A stretch of DNA of 64,000 nucleotides from Anisodus tanguticus. Lineage: Eukaryota; Streptophyta; Magnoliopsida; Solanales; Solanaceae. Made by a program: the position numbers and the translations under genes. The stretch is from assembly GCA_034509755.1 (NCBI GenBank), contig CM067555.1:8626142-8690141 (forward strand), given 5' to 3'. Below, in pieces: positions 11,870 to 24,397 of this stretch; position 1 is the first letter of the stretch; every line of letters begins with the position of its first letter. Below the pieces are notes generated by a model. That model made no database searches. It saw only the letters and a list, made by a program, of their open reading frames with translations, and was not told where the DNA came from.

Positions 11870-12627
11870 TTACACTTTGTCATCAAGTTGAGTAGAATCC
11901 GATCCATGCTTAATTGAATGGCTACGGCGTTCCTTACCACCAGGTTTTGTCGATGCATTCCAGCAACCGCCATAATCATTTGGAATGATTGAAACAGCAG
12001 TGAATCTGCCAATGCAGATGAACTGACTGAGATTGGTGCCTACGGCTATACTGCATGAAAGAATTATGAACACCTGCAAAAACAAACAGCAAATGACTGT
12101 AAAGGCCACGATTCTAAAAGCTGACGGCCCTGGTCCCTAGCATGAAATGCACTCATTACAAAACTGACATACTAATATGCTGACATGTTAGGGAAGAATT
12201 TTTACTATAAGAGTGAATTCTGGGAAGTTATAGATAACTTGGTTCAAGGGATTCCACATGACCATCAGATTTTTATTCAAGGAGATTCTGTGGGTAAAGA
12301 TAGTGACAATTTTGACCAAATACATGGTGAATATGCTTATAGATAACTTGTTTTCCCTGATATCTACTTTTAAAATATCACCCTTGTTTAACATTAGAGG
12401 TAAACCATATTCAAATAGACCTCATCCTTACCGGAGAAGAGACATTTCACATGTAAAGACGGTAAGGTTGTATGAAGAGACTAGTGTGGACTTCGATATG
12501 ATACGAAAAGGTGAGGCAATAAAGGAGAAGACATGCAATCAAATATTTTTTTAATATCCAGCTTCATGGCTTACGCCAGACTCTTTCTGGAGATAGTAGT
12601 ACCGGTTCCGGGATGTGTCTGAATGAT

Positions 12628-12772
12628 CAGGGTTTGAGAACAGAGCAACTGATATTACCTACAAGGTCCTATCCCAGAAGAGAGCAAAGTGCTCCCACCA
12701 GGATTCGAACCCACGCTGTAGGCCTCCAACTGGATTTTAAGTTCACCTCCTTTGCCATCCAGCTATGCCCCG
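12628..12772 (-). mobile_element. tRNA-derived SINE
   Basis: On the minus strand the 5' end reads GGGGCATAGCTGGATGGCAA (box A-like) and, about 50 bp on, GGGTTCGAATCCTGG (box B). Near-identical 18-bp words gggatgtgtctgaatgat (12610-12627) and gggatgtgcctgaatgac (12773-12790) flank it as a target duplication. Box B is well kept but the body does not fold as a tRNA gene. Confidence 0.75.
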
Positions 12773-12790
12773 GGGATGTGCCTGAATGAC

Positions 12791-15059
12791 CTGAGTATTA
12801 TTCAAGGAGATTCTGTGGGGACTCAAATGACACTTTTGGTACATACACATATTTTTATTTAACACCACAAGATTCAAAAGTCTTCTATACTTTCTTAAAC
12901 TTCGTGCCTAGTCAAACAAAGAAACGAGATGAAACAGAGGGAGTAGTATTAAGGACAAGCTATTGAAAAAGGAAAAACAAAAATTAGAGACTTAAGCATA
13001 TATCATGTGGAAAGATATCACAAATGGCACTTTAAGAAATAGCAAGTGAAATTCTAGGTGTTTTGAAGAAATGCATTTTAGTCTTGGGAGCCAGAATTTT
13101 TACTAGAATTTCAAAATATTAACAAGTAAACACACAAAGAAACTAAAGAGGTTCAACATTTACTATTTATATATAAAAAATAATTTTAACCATGTATAAA
13201 CAATTTAATGGGGTTCGAACCCTCTCGGACCTACTTGGTTCCGCCCCTGCTTGGAGGCATTATACCTACCTAACCAACAAGATACCCTTGACTCCATGAA
13301 ACAAATTGAATCCATAAATAATTAAAAGAAAACTAATCACAAACAAAATTAGGTATGAACAGTTGTCGTCGTTATATATGTTTATGCGAAAGAATCTTAG
13401 TATCCAATCCAAAATCTTAAAGCAAGTGATAGAATGGCCTAAAAACTTGGGAAACCCTTTTGAAAGCCTTTACTCAACCTACACGGAACAACCATATAAG
13501 TAAGTAACTTCCGATGCATGTGATCTGACTTTGGCAAGAAATTTAGTGCAGCTTTCAAGAATGAGAATGGGCTTGCCAAAGATTGGATCTGATGCCACGT
13601 GCAAAGAATACGAGGTTTCAACCCAAGACATTTAGGCAATGGGTGGAGTAGCCCAAAACCTTTATGGACCCCTCATGAAGCCTAATCTATGCGGGACAAC
13701 TATAAATCCCAATAGTTGAAACCTATAACAACTAGTATTTTCGGGCGATAATTTGAATAGTTAGGTGTATGTAAGTAGATCCGAGCCTTGAAGAATTTCT
13801 GTCATATTCAAGTTACGTAGCAAGAGCTTGGTATATAAAAGGATGCGATCCCGAAATAATTTAAGATTTCAAAATATGACAAAAATAATTGGAATAATAT
13901 TTTCGTGTATGCAGAAAGGAAGCCATGGACTAGTACCACATCACATGAATATGATAATGAGCATATGAAGTGTATTAAATGTGATTATTATTTAAGTGAA
14001 TTGAGATTAAGAAATTAATTATGCAAGATAACTAGTTAAATATTTAGATAATGTTTGGGAGACAATAGGTCCAAATGGATCCCACAAGGGAATGATCACC
14101 ATTATATATAGCAATGGATAAAAGCCAATGTTTGGTGCATGTGGCTGAAACGTGCAACTCCCATGTCCACTTATAGAAAGTTTGCTAATGAATCATAGTG
14201 CTTAGTAATTAAAGTAGGGAGGGGCACATGTCTACTCATGATAATGACATTTAAAAGTTGCCATTTTAACAATACGTAAATTGCTACATTTATTTAGACA
14301 TTTCCCTCTATAGCTAATTATCCAGGTTCTTAAGCATGGAAGCAACACTATTTACTAACTACTACAAATTTAGCAACTCACTATTTCACTCATATCTCAC
14401 CAAAAAATAACCAAATCACTTTGTCGTATACAGTGTCCAAGTGGGTATTTCACCCCAAAGCGATTACAGGTTTGACATGAGCATCCTCCATTGATTCATG
14501 GTTCTAACGTCGTGTCCCTACGGATTATAGCAAATTCGAGATCACTTCGTAGTAAAGTAAGGGTCCGGATGCTTTAAAGAAGGTAACCCAAGTACGATTA
14601 ATCGTTTACGATCTTTTACGAGCTCGTATGAGCGTCAAATGTATGTTAAGGAAAATTATTTCTTCTTTTGGCATGGTCTAAGTACTAAACGTAAACGTAA
14701 TATTGTTCCATAAATAATTCTACTCTTAGTAGTTAAGGATGTTCATGTTATTCTTCCAAATGTTAAAGCATGTCTAAATACGTCCATAAATTCCTATTGA
14801 GGTATATGAGAAAGATGTTAGTATTCATAATGTTAATCGGAGGTAAAACGATATTACATCACTCCGACAAACTTATAGTGTCTTATTATCATATCATTCG
14901 TGCATTATATTCATGTACATACCTTGACCTCAAAGGAGTTATATACTCTACTATATGTATGCATTATATATGTATGGGGCATGGGAAAAGGGATACGACG
15001 TTATATATGCACTCCACATGCAGCTGGTACAAATATATAAGAAAAATAATTATGTCCAC
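12791..15059. other. Unassigned AT-rich intron DNA
   Basis: No coding homology, element ends or target duplications are recognised. The part from about 14420 on may be the upstream portion of the gypsy-like LTR remnant that follows. Confidence 0.4.
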
Positions 15060-15720
15060 AGAGGCTTGATGGCATTATATACGCATATGTGCATGGCATT
15101 TAGGCATATTATGGCCCTCAGAGGCATTCTACACAGACATGATACTTATGCATATTATGGCCCTCAGAGTCATTCTGCATAGACATGGTACTTGGGCATA
15201 TTATGGCCCTTAGAGGCATTCTTTACTAGTTGGTTGTTTCTCGTCTCAAGTTACTTTCAGGTCTCTATTATGCTATTTTTCATGTCTGACATACTCGATA
15301 TATTATTCGTACTGACGTCCCTTTTTGTCGGGGGACACTGTGTTTCATGCCCGCAGGCTCAGGTAAAGAGGGTGACTGTTCGCACTAGGTTCAGCTGATA
15401 TTGGAGCGCTCTACTTGTTCCAGAGTTGCAGTCTAGTCGTGGGACGATATTCTTGATATGCATAGGAGTATGGCGGCGCCCTGTCCCGACCTTTCGATGT
15501 CACATATTCTTTAGAGGCTTGTAGATAAATGTCATGTGTATAGTAGTCATGTATGGCCTTGTCGGCCTTGGTACCTATATATGCATAGATTGGTTTCTTC
15601 CGCTTGCAAGAGTTTACACAGTACATTTTCAGTTTATTGTACACATGTGTCAGCATAATATTTGGTGACGGTCCTCGTGGCCATGATTGAGTATGGTTAG
15701 ATGTTAATTACATTATTAGT
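15060..15720 (+). mobile_element. Probable Ty3/gypsy LTR remnant with tandem repeats
   Basis: The words TGTTTCATGCCCGCAGG, GCGCCCTGTCCCGACCTTTC and ATGGCCTTGTCGGCCTTGG recall an LTR common in Solanaceae gypsy elements; this comes from memory and no search was possible. Within it three copies of a 46-47 bp unit beginning GCATATTATGGCCC start at 15103, 15150 and 15196. Confidence 0.5.
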
Positions 15721-15727
15721 GGTAGCG

Positions 15728-15732
<5 letters not shown>

Positions 15733-15769
<37 letters not shown>
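15733..15769. repeat. (AT)n microsatellite
   Basis: About 18 uninterrupted AT units preceded by GCGCGCGC. Confidence 0.95.
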
Positions 15770-15771
<2 letters not shown>

Positions 15772-16094
15772 CAGCACTAAGCTAGTGCAACACCATACTT
15801 ACAAATAAGTCAAGATCCCTACTATGCAAAAAGGAATTTACAGGGATCTTATCAAGTCTATGAGGGAATCTGTCTTCTCTAATGTACTTTCTTTACCCCA
15901 AAAATAGAACTGAATACAACTCATCTTGAGTTTCCTTGTATTCTGCTTGCCTTAAAAAATTCTAGCATTTCTTTCTTTCCAAACTGACCACCATATGCAG
16001 GCTGGCACCATTCTCCACCATCCCTTTTGTTTCACTACTACTCCATTGGAATTCCAAGAGCTCAGAACATCAACAGTGGTAGTTGGCGTCACCC

Positions 16095-16544
16095 TGTTAG
16101 GATTTACGTCACAAATTCTATCTAATCAGAAAAATAGTAAATAAGCGAAGAACAAATAACACACACAGATTTATAGTGGTTCACCTTCAATGTGAAAGCT
16201 ACGCCTACTTTGTCGCTGCAGATTTTTCTATAATGGAGTTTTGAGTTTACATTTCTCTCTTTCTCTCTTTTTTTTGACTACTCTTCTGAAAGAAAAACGG
16301 CGCCCTAATCTCTATATAGCCAAAATTAGGGCGAACATAATACAAGCCTAAAATTCCTAAAATACCCTCCACTAAATAACGTTACATTATAAAAAAAATT
16401 CATGGAGCTCCGCCCACTACTCCCTCGGGGTTTACCACCCCTTCCAACCCCCACGTCGACATGTCCACTCAGGTCGATCAGCATTCCACACTCTGCGTAG
16501 GATCTTCATAGTGTCGGCGGTGAATTAGGCTTCAAAACTCAACA
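16095..16544. mobile_element. Solo LTR with perfect 5-bp target duplication
   Basis: A 450-bp segment running TGTTAGGATTTACG ... CAAAACTCAACA, bounded on both sides by CACCC (16090-16094 and 16545-16549). It contains the GTGGTTCACC block seen in many plant copia LTRs and a TATATAG box. No internal coding region remains, so this is an LTR-LTR recombination product. Orientation is not certain. Confidence 0.88.
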
Positions 16545-16843
16545 CACCCAATTAAAACCAACCATACTAATGAAGAGCTGCCACAACTGGACAGCTATAC
16601 AAGAGTGTTACATGAAAAATTGTCTTTATTGATGTGCGGGGGAAAATTGGAGACCACCTTGTGTAACAATTAACATCAAACACCAACACCCCCTAGACCT
16701 AATTCATCACGCTATATAGGTGTATAACTTCGTAGATTCATGTATAGACTAGATCTAAAATATGACAAACTTATCAAGCTGTCCAACACATAATTCGCTA
16801 TAAGAAAGAAACAACCAATTTTCACTCAAAATTTTCATGAGCA

Positions 16844-18415
16844 TGAAAGTATATATGTCCTAGAGACAATCATTATTAGGGACAAATGTACTTGAACACA
16901 TTTGTATTATTAATAAGATTAATATATTTATGGCATTTGCAATTATTGAATTATTATTTGATTGTTTGTAATTATTTATTAATTTGCATCCCTTGAGCTT
17001 ACGTTGTCATTAATAGAGTGATATATTGATGATGGAGCGTAACTCTCAAAATAGCCTCGACTAATGATCATCGAGAATGAGATATTGATGATATGTTATA
17101 AGTCGACATATGGTTTGCATTGCATTCTTGGAGAATGTAGTATGTCTCACATGCTACGAGTAATGGTTACTCGTGATGGACACATGTATACTTTTGGAAA
17201 GTATTGGTATACCCTGCTGATAAACTATTTGTTATACATGTCTAGAGTGTTATCAACACGTGGGAGATAAATGTTTTTTAACTTGAAGTCAATACGCACC
17301 TTGTTTACAGAGTAATGTACTTTGACCCTGTCCTAAGCTTAAACTCCTTATAGGATAAGATATGGCTTATGTTGGGTGCATTATGATGTAAACTAAGGTG
17401 GTAGTTGGGCCAAGAATAGGATTCATTCCCCGATTGGATATTCGAGAGAACACTCAACTCTCAGTGATATTAGGTCGACCAAGTCATTGGCCAATGCAAG
17501 AGACATATTTAGAATATGGTCTAGTTGTCGACTAATATATATGAGATAAAGTGATCAAGCTATTTGGATAGACACATGGCAAATCCTAAGCTTGATCGAG
17601 TGTCGTGAATGAAAGGAATTTATCATCTCACATAAAGGTTATGTTTGCTGGATTCATGTAAACATACTTCATATATTGAGTTTGTCGTACGACGCAGTCT
17701 ATGAGTTCTGTATGGACCTTAATTGGATTAGCGTCAATATATGAAGGCCTACATGGTCACACTATGTCGGTTGTCTCTTCGATCTAAGGGTGTATTGAGA
17801 AAGTATTAAATATTCGATTTGAGATCGAGATATTCAAATTGATAATAACTATGGGATAATTTCTATTTGATGGAAATTATTTAATTAAGTCAAAATTGGA
17901 TTTTGGATTTAATTAAATGTGCTGAATATTTATTAAAGAGAAACGGCAGGCGCCGCAGCGCCTACTAGGCTGAGCCACGACGCTGACCCAGTAGTGGGCC
18001 CAGTCAGACTGGCCCACTGCACCTCAGTTTTTGGGCCAGGCTTGGAGCCTAACCCTAATCAGAATTTTGACCTAAATTTTACTATATATACAGCACTACC
18101 CCATTGATAATATCACAATTATTCTATTAAACAATTATAGACTTAGAGTCTAGGATAAAACTCTGTTAAACCTTTGCCAAGATTTTCTGGCTTTCTTGAC
18201 AGAGGAATACACCGTAGCAAGGTGCTTGCAGTCGAAGGGGCAATCGCGTGTTCACCCTTTAGTAAAAGACTCCAGATTTTTATAACCTGTAAGTGTTATG
18301 TTCAAGTTTACTTTACAGGTTTGATTGTCATATAACTATACCAGAAGGAATTGTTGGGTAAGAAATAAAATTTTAAACTTCCGTTGTGCTTTACTTATGT
18401 GTTTTGAACCCAACA
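16844..18415 (+). mobile_element. Large solo LTR, probably copia
   Basis: About 1.57 kb from TGAAAGTATATATGTCCTAG to GTTTTGAACCCAACA. A TATA box (CTATATATACAGC) lies near 18082. There is a short GC-rich patch (17945-18060) before the TATA and no open frame of note. The right end CCCAACA is clear; the left end and target duplication are not. Lineage is undecided. Confidence 0.65.
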
Positions 18416-20223
18416 AAAATCATATAGAGCAACTAACAAAGTATCAAATATACTTGGTAAGAGATAATAGAGTACTAACCGAAGATGGCAGATTGTAGCT
18501 AAACTGGTTGATCCTCTTGTTAGTCAACCAATAATCCAAAAACGGGCCTAATAACAGCAGAGTTGCAGCCTGGGGTGGTGCAGTATGTCCCAGCAGATTG
18601 AAAGAAGTTAGGGATTATTTCCTTTGAAGGTAATGAACATACTGCACACAAAGAAAGGTATGGTCTTAACGGTTACCTTAGAAGAGAGAGAAGTTGAGTA
18701 ATATAAAGAACAAAGCTACTTTAGTAGAAAGCAATGGTGCATTTATTTGCTTAATGTATACAGATGATTCAATCAAGCTTCTCAATATGGCATATAAATT
18801 TCATTGCGTAGGCAACTTACATACTGTTGCAGAGAAGTGCTCCAAACAGCTATGAATGCAGCAATAAACCCTTTGGCATTAACACTCACGTCGGTAACAG
18901 TGCAGACAGCAACACCTAAGAGAACCACAGAAATGCTGAGCTTTGTGTCCCTTGAATAAGAATCTTGTCGAAGACAACTTCTAGTAAGCAGACACAGGGA
19001 TCATAGTCAATTTTGCAATCTGATAGTCACAGAGGAGGTTAATATATGAAGTCATCAATTGAATAATAAGTGCAAGATCAAATCGGTGAGCATAGAATTA
19101 CCTGGTAGAATTCCACATTAAACTGACATTCATCCCAACAATAGAAAAGTTTGCAAACAGTATAAATTTTAGAAGATTTGGAAGGGGTAGATGAGAAGCT
19201 TGGATGTAGCTGAGACACTTCAGAACAACCGTCATCAAAGTAGTTGTGGCAAAATGCAACCCAGTTAATGTAGTCGCTGCAAGGATAGTTGTAATCAAAG
19301 GCCAGAACAAACATATCCTAAAATGACTGGAAAAAAGCATTTCAAAAATCTGGATGAAGCTCGGGAAGATTTTTCGGAGGCCATCAAACTCAATTAATCT
19401 GTACCATTTCTATTTCCATTTTTGGTGCAAAAAGAAAATTCTTTTCTCTTTATGGGTAGAAAAATCAAAAGTAAAAAATAATTTCTTCTTTTGCACCAAA
19501 AATGAACAAAGAAATTGAAAAAAGGTAGAGACTGATGATGAGGAGAGACTTTTTGGAGATAATCAAACACTCTACTTGTCTTCTTTCTGTCTTGACCTTT
19601 CAAAAGGAAAAAAGATTCAGTTGTCCCTTTGCACAAACTCTGAATTTTATGGTTCCCTTCTCTAACGATATTCATTTTTTGTTGATCAAGGAATCATGCT
19701 AATACCAACTCCCAATAATTGTATTTTCACTGCTGCTTCCCTTTTAATACTAAGGCCTGTAGAATCCATTGTTTTTTCAGAAATGCTATTGCTTCATTTT
19801 AAATGGCAGCTGACTATAAATCTCTGAAGGTCAGAGTTGTTTATACGTAATATATTCTGTAGTATCAGATTCTTCTGATTAAAAATGAAACACATAATGT
19901 ATATTTAACTTTAACATGGTGGGAATGCTATATGACAAACTAACGAAGTTACATAGAGAAATTTACCAAAGCTGAAGCCGTAGTTAGCCATTAAGGCCTT
20001 GTTGACAATAATAACTCCAACTGAAGTAACCACATTGAACATCCACGCAGCTGCATCAACTGCAGCCTTCTTTTCAGCCTTGCTTGCAGGAGCCATCTGC
20101 CTTTTTATTTTCTATACAATGAGTAACAAGTTTTTATCTCTCGAGCAGCATAAAGGGGTTTTTACGCCCCCACATAAAAAATTGGATTTTTTTTGGCTTT
20201 TTCCACCTACAATACATAGAAAG

Positions 20224-20820
20224 TGTTGGGATACAATTGTTGTAGGGAACGGGAAGTAAGTAACTATTACAATAGTAGAAAGGATAAACAACTATTACAA
20301 TAAAAATGGAAATCAAAACCTTACAAACTGCTTGTGTGATTTGCTGAGTCGAGTGATGGCACTGTCTTTAAGACAAGATTGCCCTGTATATCTCATTTTA
20401 CGGTATTGAGCAATAGTCTCCCAAGATACAACAATAACTTTAACAAGTGAAAAAAGGAAACTCAAATGTTACTCTTGAAGAACTTTGAATATAGTGACTT
20501 TGCTAGAGAGGAAGAATCAGAAAAATCTGGAGTATTTTCCTAAGTGTTAAGTGTTGTGTTTCAATTGAGCCAAAGGCCTCAATTTATAGTGTAAGTAGAA
20601 GACCCCTCAACTAGCCAACTAATGGCCTTCAATAGCCATGTAATTGCATTTGATTGAGGGGTTACATTTAGCCAAAGAATGGCTAAATTCATGTGCCAAG
20701 TAATGGAGAATCAATGCTCCAAAACCATCCCAAACGTCAGATATTTCCAACTTTCCGTCGTAGCATTCTGCCTCCGAAGTGCCGCGGCTCCAGTAGCTGA
20801 CCAACCATTTTGCGCCAACA
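20224..20820 (-). mobile_element. Solo LTR related to the copia LTRs at 59 kb
   Basis: Plus-strand ends are TGTTGGGATACAATTG and TTTTGCGCCAACA (TGTTGG/CCAACA). It shares ordered blocks with 59394-60657: ACGGGAAGTA, GAAAGGATAAACAA, TGCTGAGTCGAGTG and TTAAGACAAGATTGCCC. The promoter side is on the minus strand, as in the 59394 LTR. Flanks gaaag/gatct show no target duplication. It lies just upstream of the transporter relic's first exon. Confidence 0.75.
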
Positions 20821-21524
20821 GATCTCAGTAACTACATTAGAACAAAGCTTATGAGAACAAATGGCTAAACAATTGCTGCTTATGAGAACAAAGCTTCATG
20901 TGTTGATTTGAGATATGATATATTGCACGTAACAACACTTATATGTATCAGATTAATAAATTATGATTAATTTCTCCCTTTTTAATTGGTTCATGGTCAG
21001 GAACCGAATGATCTTTCCATCTAATAAACGTTGATGTGCAATATATGATAAGTTAATTCACTACGATGCACATAGATGGATACCTCAAAGAATATTCATC
21101 AGTATGATCCTTATTCAAAAGACAATTCAAGTCAAATGCTGGAAGTATTTGTTGACCCAAGTAATTTCATATTTCAACTGCAAAATGTTCCTATTAACAT
21201 TAATGTCCCTGAAGGATAAAGTCTACAACATGCATGAAGCGTGGTAGACCAATCATTTCTAAATGAAATGATCATTGAAAAAGAAAAGGGCAAATGATCA
21301 AAATGGTTATAATAAAGAGGCCAGGGACGAAGCCTCACATGACCCACTAGGGGTTATAGATCCCAACAATTTTTTTTTACTATTACTATATTAACAATTG
21401 CCAAAAAGCTCCCACCCACAAAAAATATTAGCCCCCAATCTTTTGCTACTCTTAAATTATTCAAGCCCAATAAATTTGCAAAAGGAAATCCATAAGCCCA
21501 ACAAAGAAAAAAAAGTACTAGTCT
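20821..21524. other. Unassigned DNA upstream of the hAT relic
   Basis: AT-rich. 21340-21520 may be the N-terminal side of the transposase relic or its element flank, but no frame supports this. Confidence 0.35.
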
Positions 21525-22763
21525 ATGAATACACAACAAAGTCAGCATATGTTCATTGCTTTTTATGTTCATTGCTTTGCTCATCAGCTTCAGTTGAGTT
21601 TAGTAGCGGTTGCAAAGTTTCACTTTCTTCCTCAATATCTTTTTGAAATTACATCAATGGTTGTAAATATGGTTGGAGGTTCGAGTAAGAGGCAAGATAT
21701 TCTCAAAGACATACCAAGTCAAAAAGTAATGGAAGCACTAATTAAGGGAGAACTTGTTAGTGGGCGTGGGCTAAAACAAGAAACTAACTTTCAACGTCCA
21801 GGTGATACTCGTTGGAGCTCGCATTATAATACTTTAGTTAGACTCATTGACATGCTTTCATCTGTTATTGAAGTACTTGATCTTATAATGGATGATCCGG
21901 AGCAAAGAGTTGATGCAAACATGTTTTTAAATGCATTACAATTATTTGAATTTGCATTCGCTATGCATTTGATGAAAAAGGTATTGGCGATTACCAATGA
22001 GTTGTCATTAGCATTGCAAAAAAATAGCAAGAGATAGAGAATGCTATGAGATTAGTGGAGATTTCAAAGCAAAGATTGCAATATTTGAGAGACAAGGGAT
22101 GAGATTCTCTAGATAATGAAGTTTCTTTGTTTTGTTCTAATCATGAGATTATTGTCCCTAACATGAATGAAAAGTATGTATCTCCTCAGCGGTCCAAGCG
22201 AAGAAGTGAAGAAAAGACTAACGATACGTATTTTCGCATCGAGTGCTTTTATGGTGTTTTGAACAAAGAACTTATGGAGTAAAATAACCGATTTTATATG
22301 ACAAATGTTGAATTACTTCTTTTTGTTGGGTGCCTTAATCCTAGCAATTCATTCTTTACTTTCAACAATGAAAGTCTCGTCAAGTTTGCTCGATTGTATC
22401 CTCGGGAGTTTTCTTCACATGATCTAGAGTTACTTGATATCAACTTGAGACTTATATTATTGATATGCGTAGTATCATTGATTTTTCAAAAATTGTTGGC
22501 ATTGGAGATCTTGCAAAGAAGATGGTGGAAACAAAAAGACACGAAATCTATCCTTTGGTTTACACGCTACTTATCCTAGAATTAACTTTATCAGTTGCTA
22601 CTGCAAGTGTAGAGAGAGTCTTTTCTGCTATGAGCATGACTGCGAAATCGAATATCGGACGATTGGCTTAATAATTTAGTACCTTATATTGAGAACGAAA
22701 TTTTGTATGAGATCAGTAACGAAGCCGTTATGCAATGGTTTCAAACTATGAAATCTCGTTGAG
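21525..22763 (+). pseudogene. hAT-superfamily transposase relic (zinc finger MYM-type 1-like)
   Basis: An open block at 21525-22037 has the middle-domain signature HCFAHQLQLSLVAVAKFH, then GRGLKQETNFQRPGDTRWSS and LMKKVLAITNELSLALQK. A frameshift follows at 22030 and a TGA after LRDKG near 22100. The C-terminal hAT dimerisation region is at 22465-22763 (EIYPLVYTLLILELTLSVAT, ASVERVFSAM, then in another frame NNLVPYIENEILYE ... TMKSR stop). The N-terminal zinc-finger part is missing. This family is related to vertebrate ZMYM1 proteins, hence common automatic names. No terminal inverted repeats were identified. Confidence 0.85.
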
Positions 22764-24161
22764 AAAAATTGTGATTGTATTTTCATTATTCTTGAACGAT
22801 TTGTATTTATATTAATTAGAATTTAAATTATTACCTACTTTTTAAAATTTGTATAATATAGTACTAGCCCCCTCGGAAAAAATTAGTTGGCGTCATCCCT
22901 AAAAGAGGCAATATGCTCTTGAAGAGCTTACGATATAACACTTCATGAAACTTCATGAGAGGTTCAGGTACCTGAAAATAATAAAGTGATGAGATATCAC
23001 TCAGTTATGTCGAATTGCAAACCGATACAAAATGGTATGTCATCGATGATATCTTTGATATAATATAGCATGTAATCTATTGTAAAGGATTGCGAGGATT
23101 TGAATCATATGTCTATTAAAGCATACTGACGTAGAAATAACTACAAAGTGAAATGATGCATTTTAGTAAGCGTAAAATTTATTAGACCTGCAATCTAGAC
23201 ATCAGAAGATGTCACGTCATTTAAATACTAAGTGAAAATTGTCACAACCTATATGGCTTACTTGACAAAATTTATATAAAATTTTCTAAAGAATTCAAAA
23301 TGCCTGAAGCATATACATGTTCTTGGGAAACTTGTTTATAATCCTTAAATGGATTGAATGAATCAAGATTAATGTACTGAAATTGTCTTAATGAATATTA
23401 TTGAGCTCTTGAAGAGTTTCTAAAAGCAATCCATTATTTGCTAAAAGAACCGAGAAAATTGAATTGGTCCCGAAGAATCATATCTTTGTACAATTGATGC
23501 AGTTAAATATCTTGTTATAACTATGGATATGATATCGTTTTACTCCTACATAGAGATATCGAGTGTATTCATATGATCGACATAAATGTTTGATCCAAAC
23601 ATGTTATTTATGCCAATGAGGGATTACTATCATACCATGTTCCACATGACAAGATAATAACATTTTATAAAGCAAGCGGGGAATGTACTTAACGTGATTT
23701 CAATAATATTATATGGCAACAATGCAACTCTATCAAGAGAATAGTGGCATATGTGATCAATCAGTTCGTTCAAATTATGATTTGACTGATTTGATCAAAA
23801 GACACTGCCAACCTCAATATACAATAAGTTGATATTCAAGATCGGAGTACATCATCTTCAAGAATTACGCGATGATTTAATCAGGGGGAGTAAAATACGC
23901 GTTGCACTCTTTTTCTCTTAACCAAGGTTTTGTCCCATTGGAGTTTCCTGGTAAGGTTTTCAATGAGGCAGCTAGAAATGCGTATTACCAGATATGTGTA
24001 CTCTTTTTCCTTCACTAGGATTTTTTCCACTGAGTTTTTCCTAGTAAGATTTTAACGAGGCACATTATCTATTAATAAGACATACAATGAAGAGTATTAT
24101 AAACTATTTTGTCAAGTTGTATTTTTGATGTATTATTAATGTCTATATATTTTGTAAGCTT

Positions 24162-24253
24162 GGTACTATACATTTGATAGTCTTGGTACTATACATTTGG
24201 TACGCATGGTACTATACATTTGGTACGCATGGTACTATACATTTGATAGGCAT
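24162..24253. repeat. Four tandem 23-bp repeats in the LTR
   Basis: Unit GGTACTATACATTTGRTA plus five variable bases, four copies with a few substitutions, absent from the second LTR-like copy at 25229-25451. Confidence 0.9.
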
Positions 24254-24397
24254 CAAGAGGTTTACCATCTCTATAAATATATGGTTAAATCCTCATTTGT
24301 AAGTGACACTAATAACAAGTGATAATACAATCTCTCATTCATCTCAACCAACTTATTGGTTTGCTTCTATTATTTATTTGCAATTATATAGTTTCAT

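Larger units (their letters stand above)
12074..18479 (-). other. Intron 4 of the transporter relic, 6.4 kb, repeat-filled
   Basis: Contains a SINE (12628-12772), unassigned AT-rich DNA (12800-15060), a gypsy-like LTR remnant (15060-15720), an AT microsatellite, an LTR at 16095-16544 and an LTR at 16844-18415. No transporter exon is missing from it: exon 4 and exon 5 join directly in the family alignment. Confidence 0.75.
11870..20096 (-). pseudogene. Nucleotide-sugar transporter (UDP-rhamnose/UDP-galactose transporter type), decayed
   Basis: Triose-phosphate/nucleotide-sugar transporter family; working members are Golgi membrane antiporters of about 330-350 residues. Minus-strand exons: 19967-20096 (MAPASKAEKKAAVDAAAWMF), 19102-19276 (TTLTGLHFATTTLMTVVL, ANFSIVGMNVSLMWNS), 18821-19019 (IAKLTMIPVS, VCTVTDVSVNAKGF), 18480-18641 (FNLLGHTAPPQAATLLLLGP) and 11870-12073 (VFIILSCSIAVGTNLSQFI ... 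KPGGKERRSHS, stop TAA 11870-11872). Damage by comparison with the family: about 10 bp lost at the end of exon 2 (NS-VGF-YQ), two 1-bp losses in exon 3 (in VSCLLEV and DKIRYS), QRKYS read as QRK-stop-S in exon 4, and loss of most of the FQVLGHMKTIL to MIWYGN segment in exon 5. Introns still have GT/AG. Intron 4 (12074-18479) is swollen by repeats. Identity strong; loss of function strong. Confidence 0.9.

Noticed and set aside
12690..12772. Possible tRNA gene on the minus strand
   Set aside because: tRNA-related head of a SINE flanked by an 18-bp duplication; no convincing cloverleaf.
15103..15230. Three regularly spaced similar repeats, CRISPR-like at first sight
   Set aside because: Units are contiguous 46-47 bp tandem repeats without unique spacers, in plant LTR-like DNA.
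16095..18415. A single LTR element using 16095-16544 and 16844-18415 as its two LTRs
   Set aside because: The two segments differ in length and sequence; the first has its own 5-bp duplication and is complete by itself.
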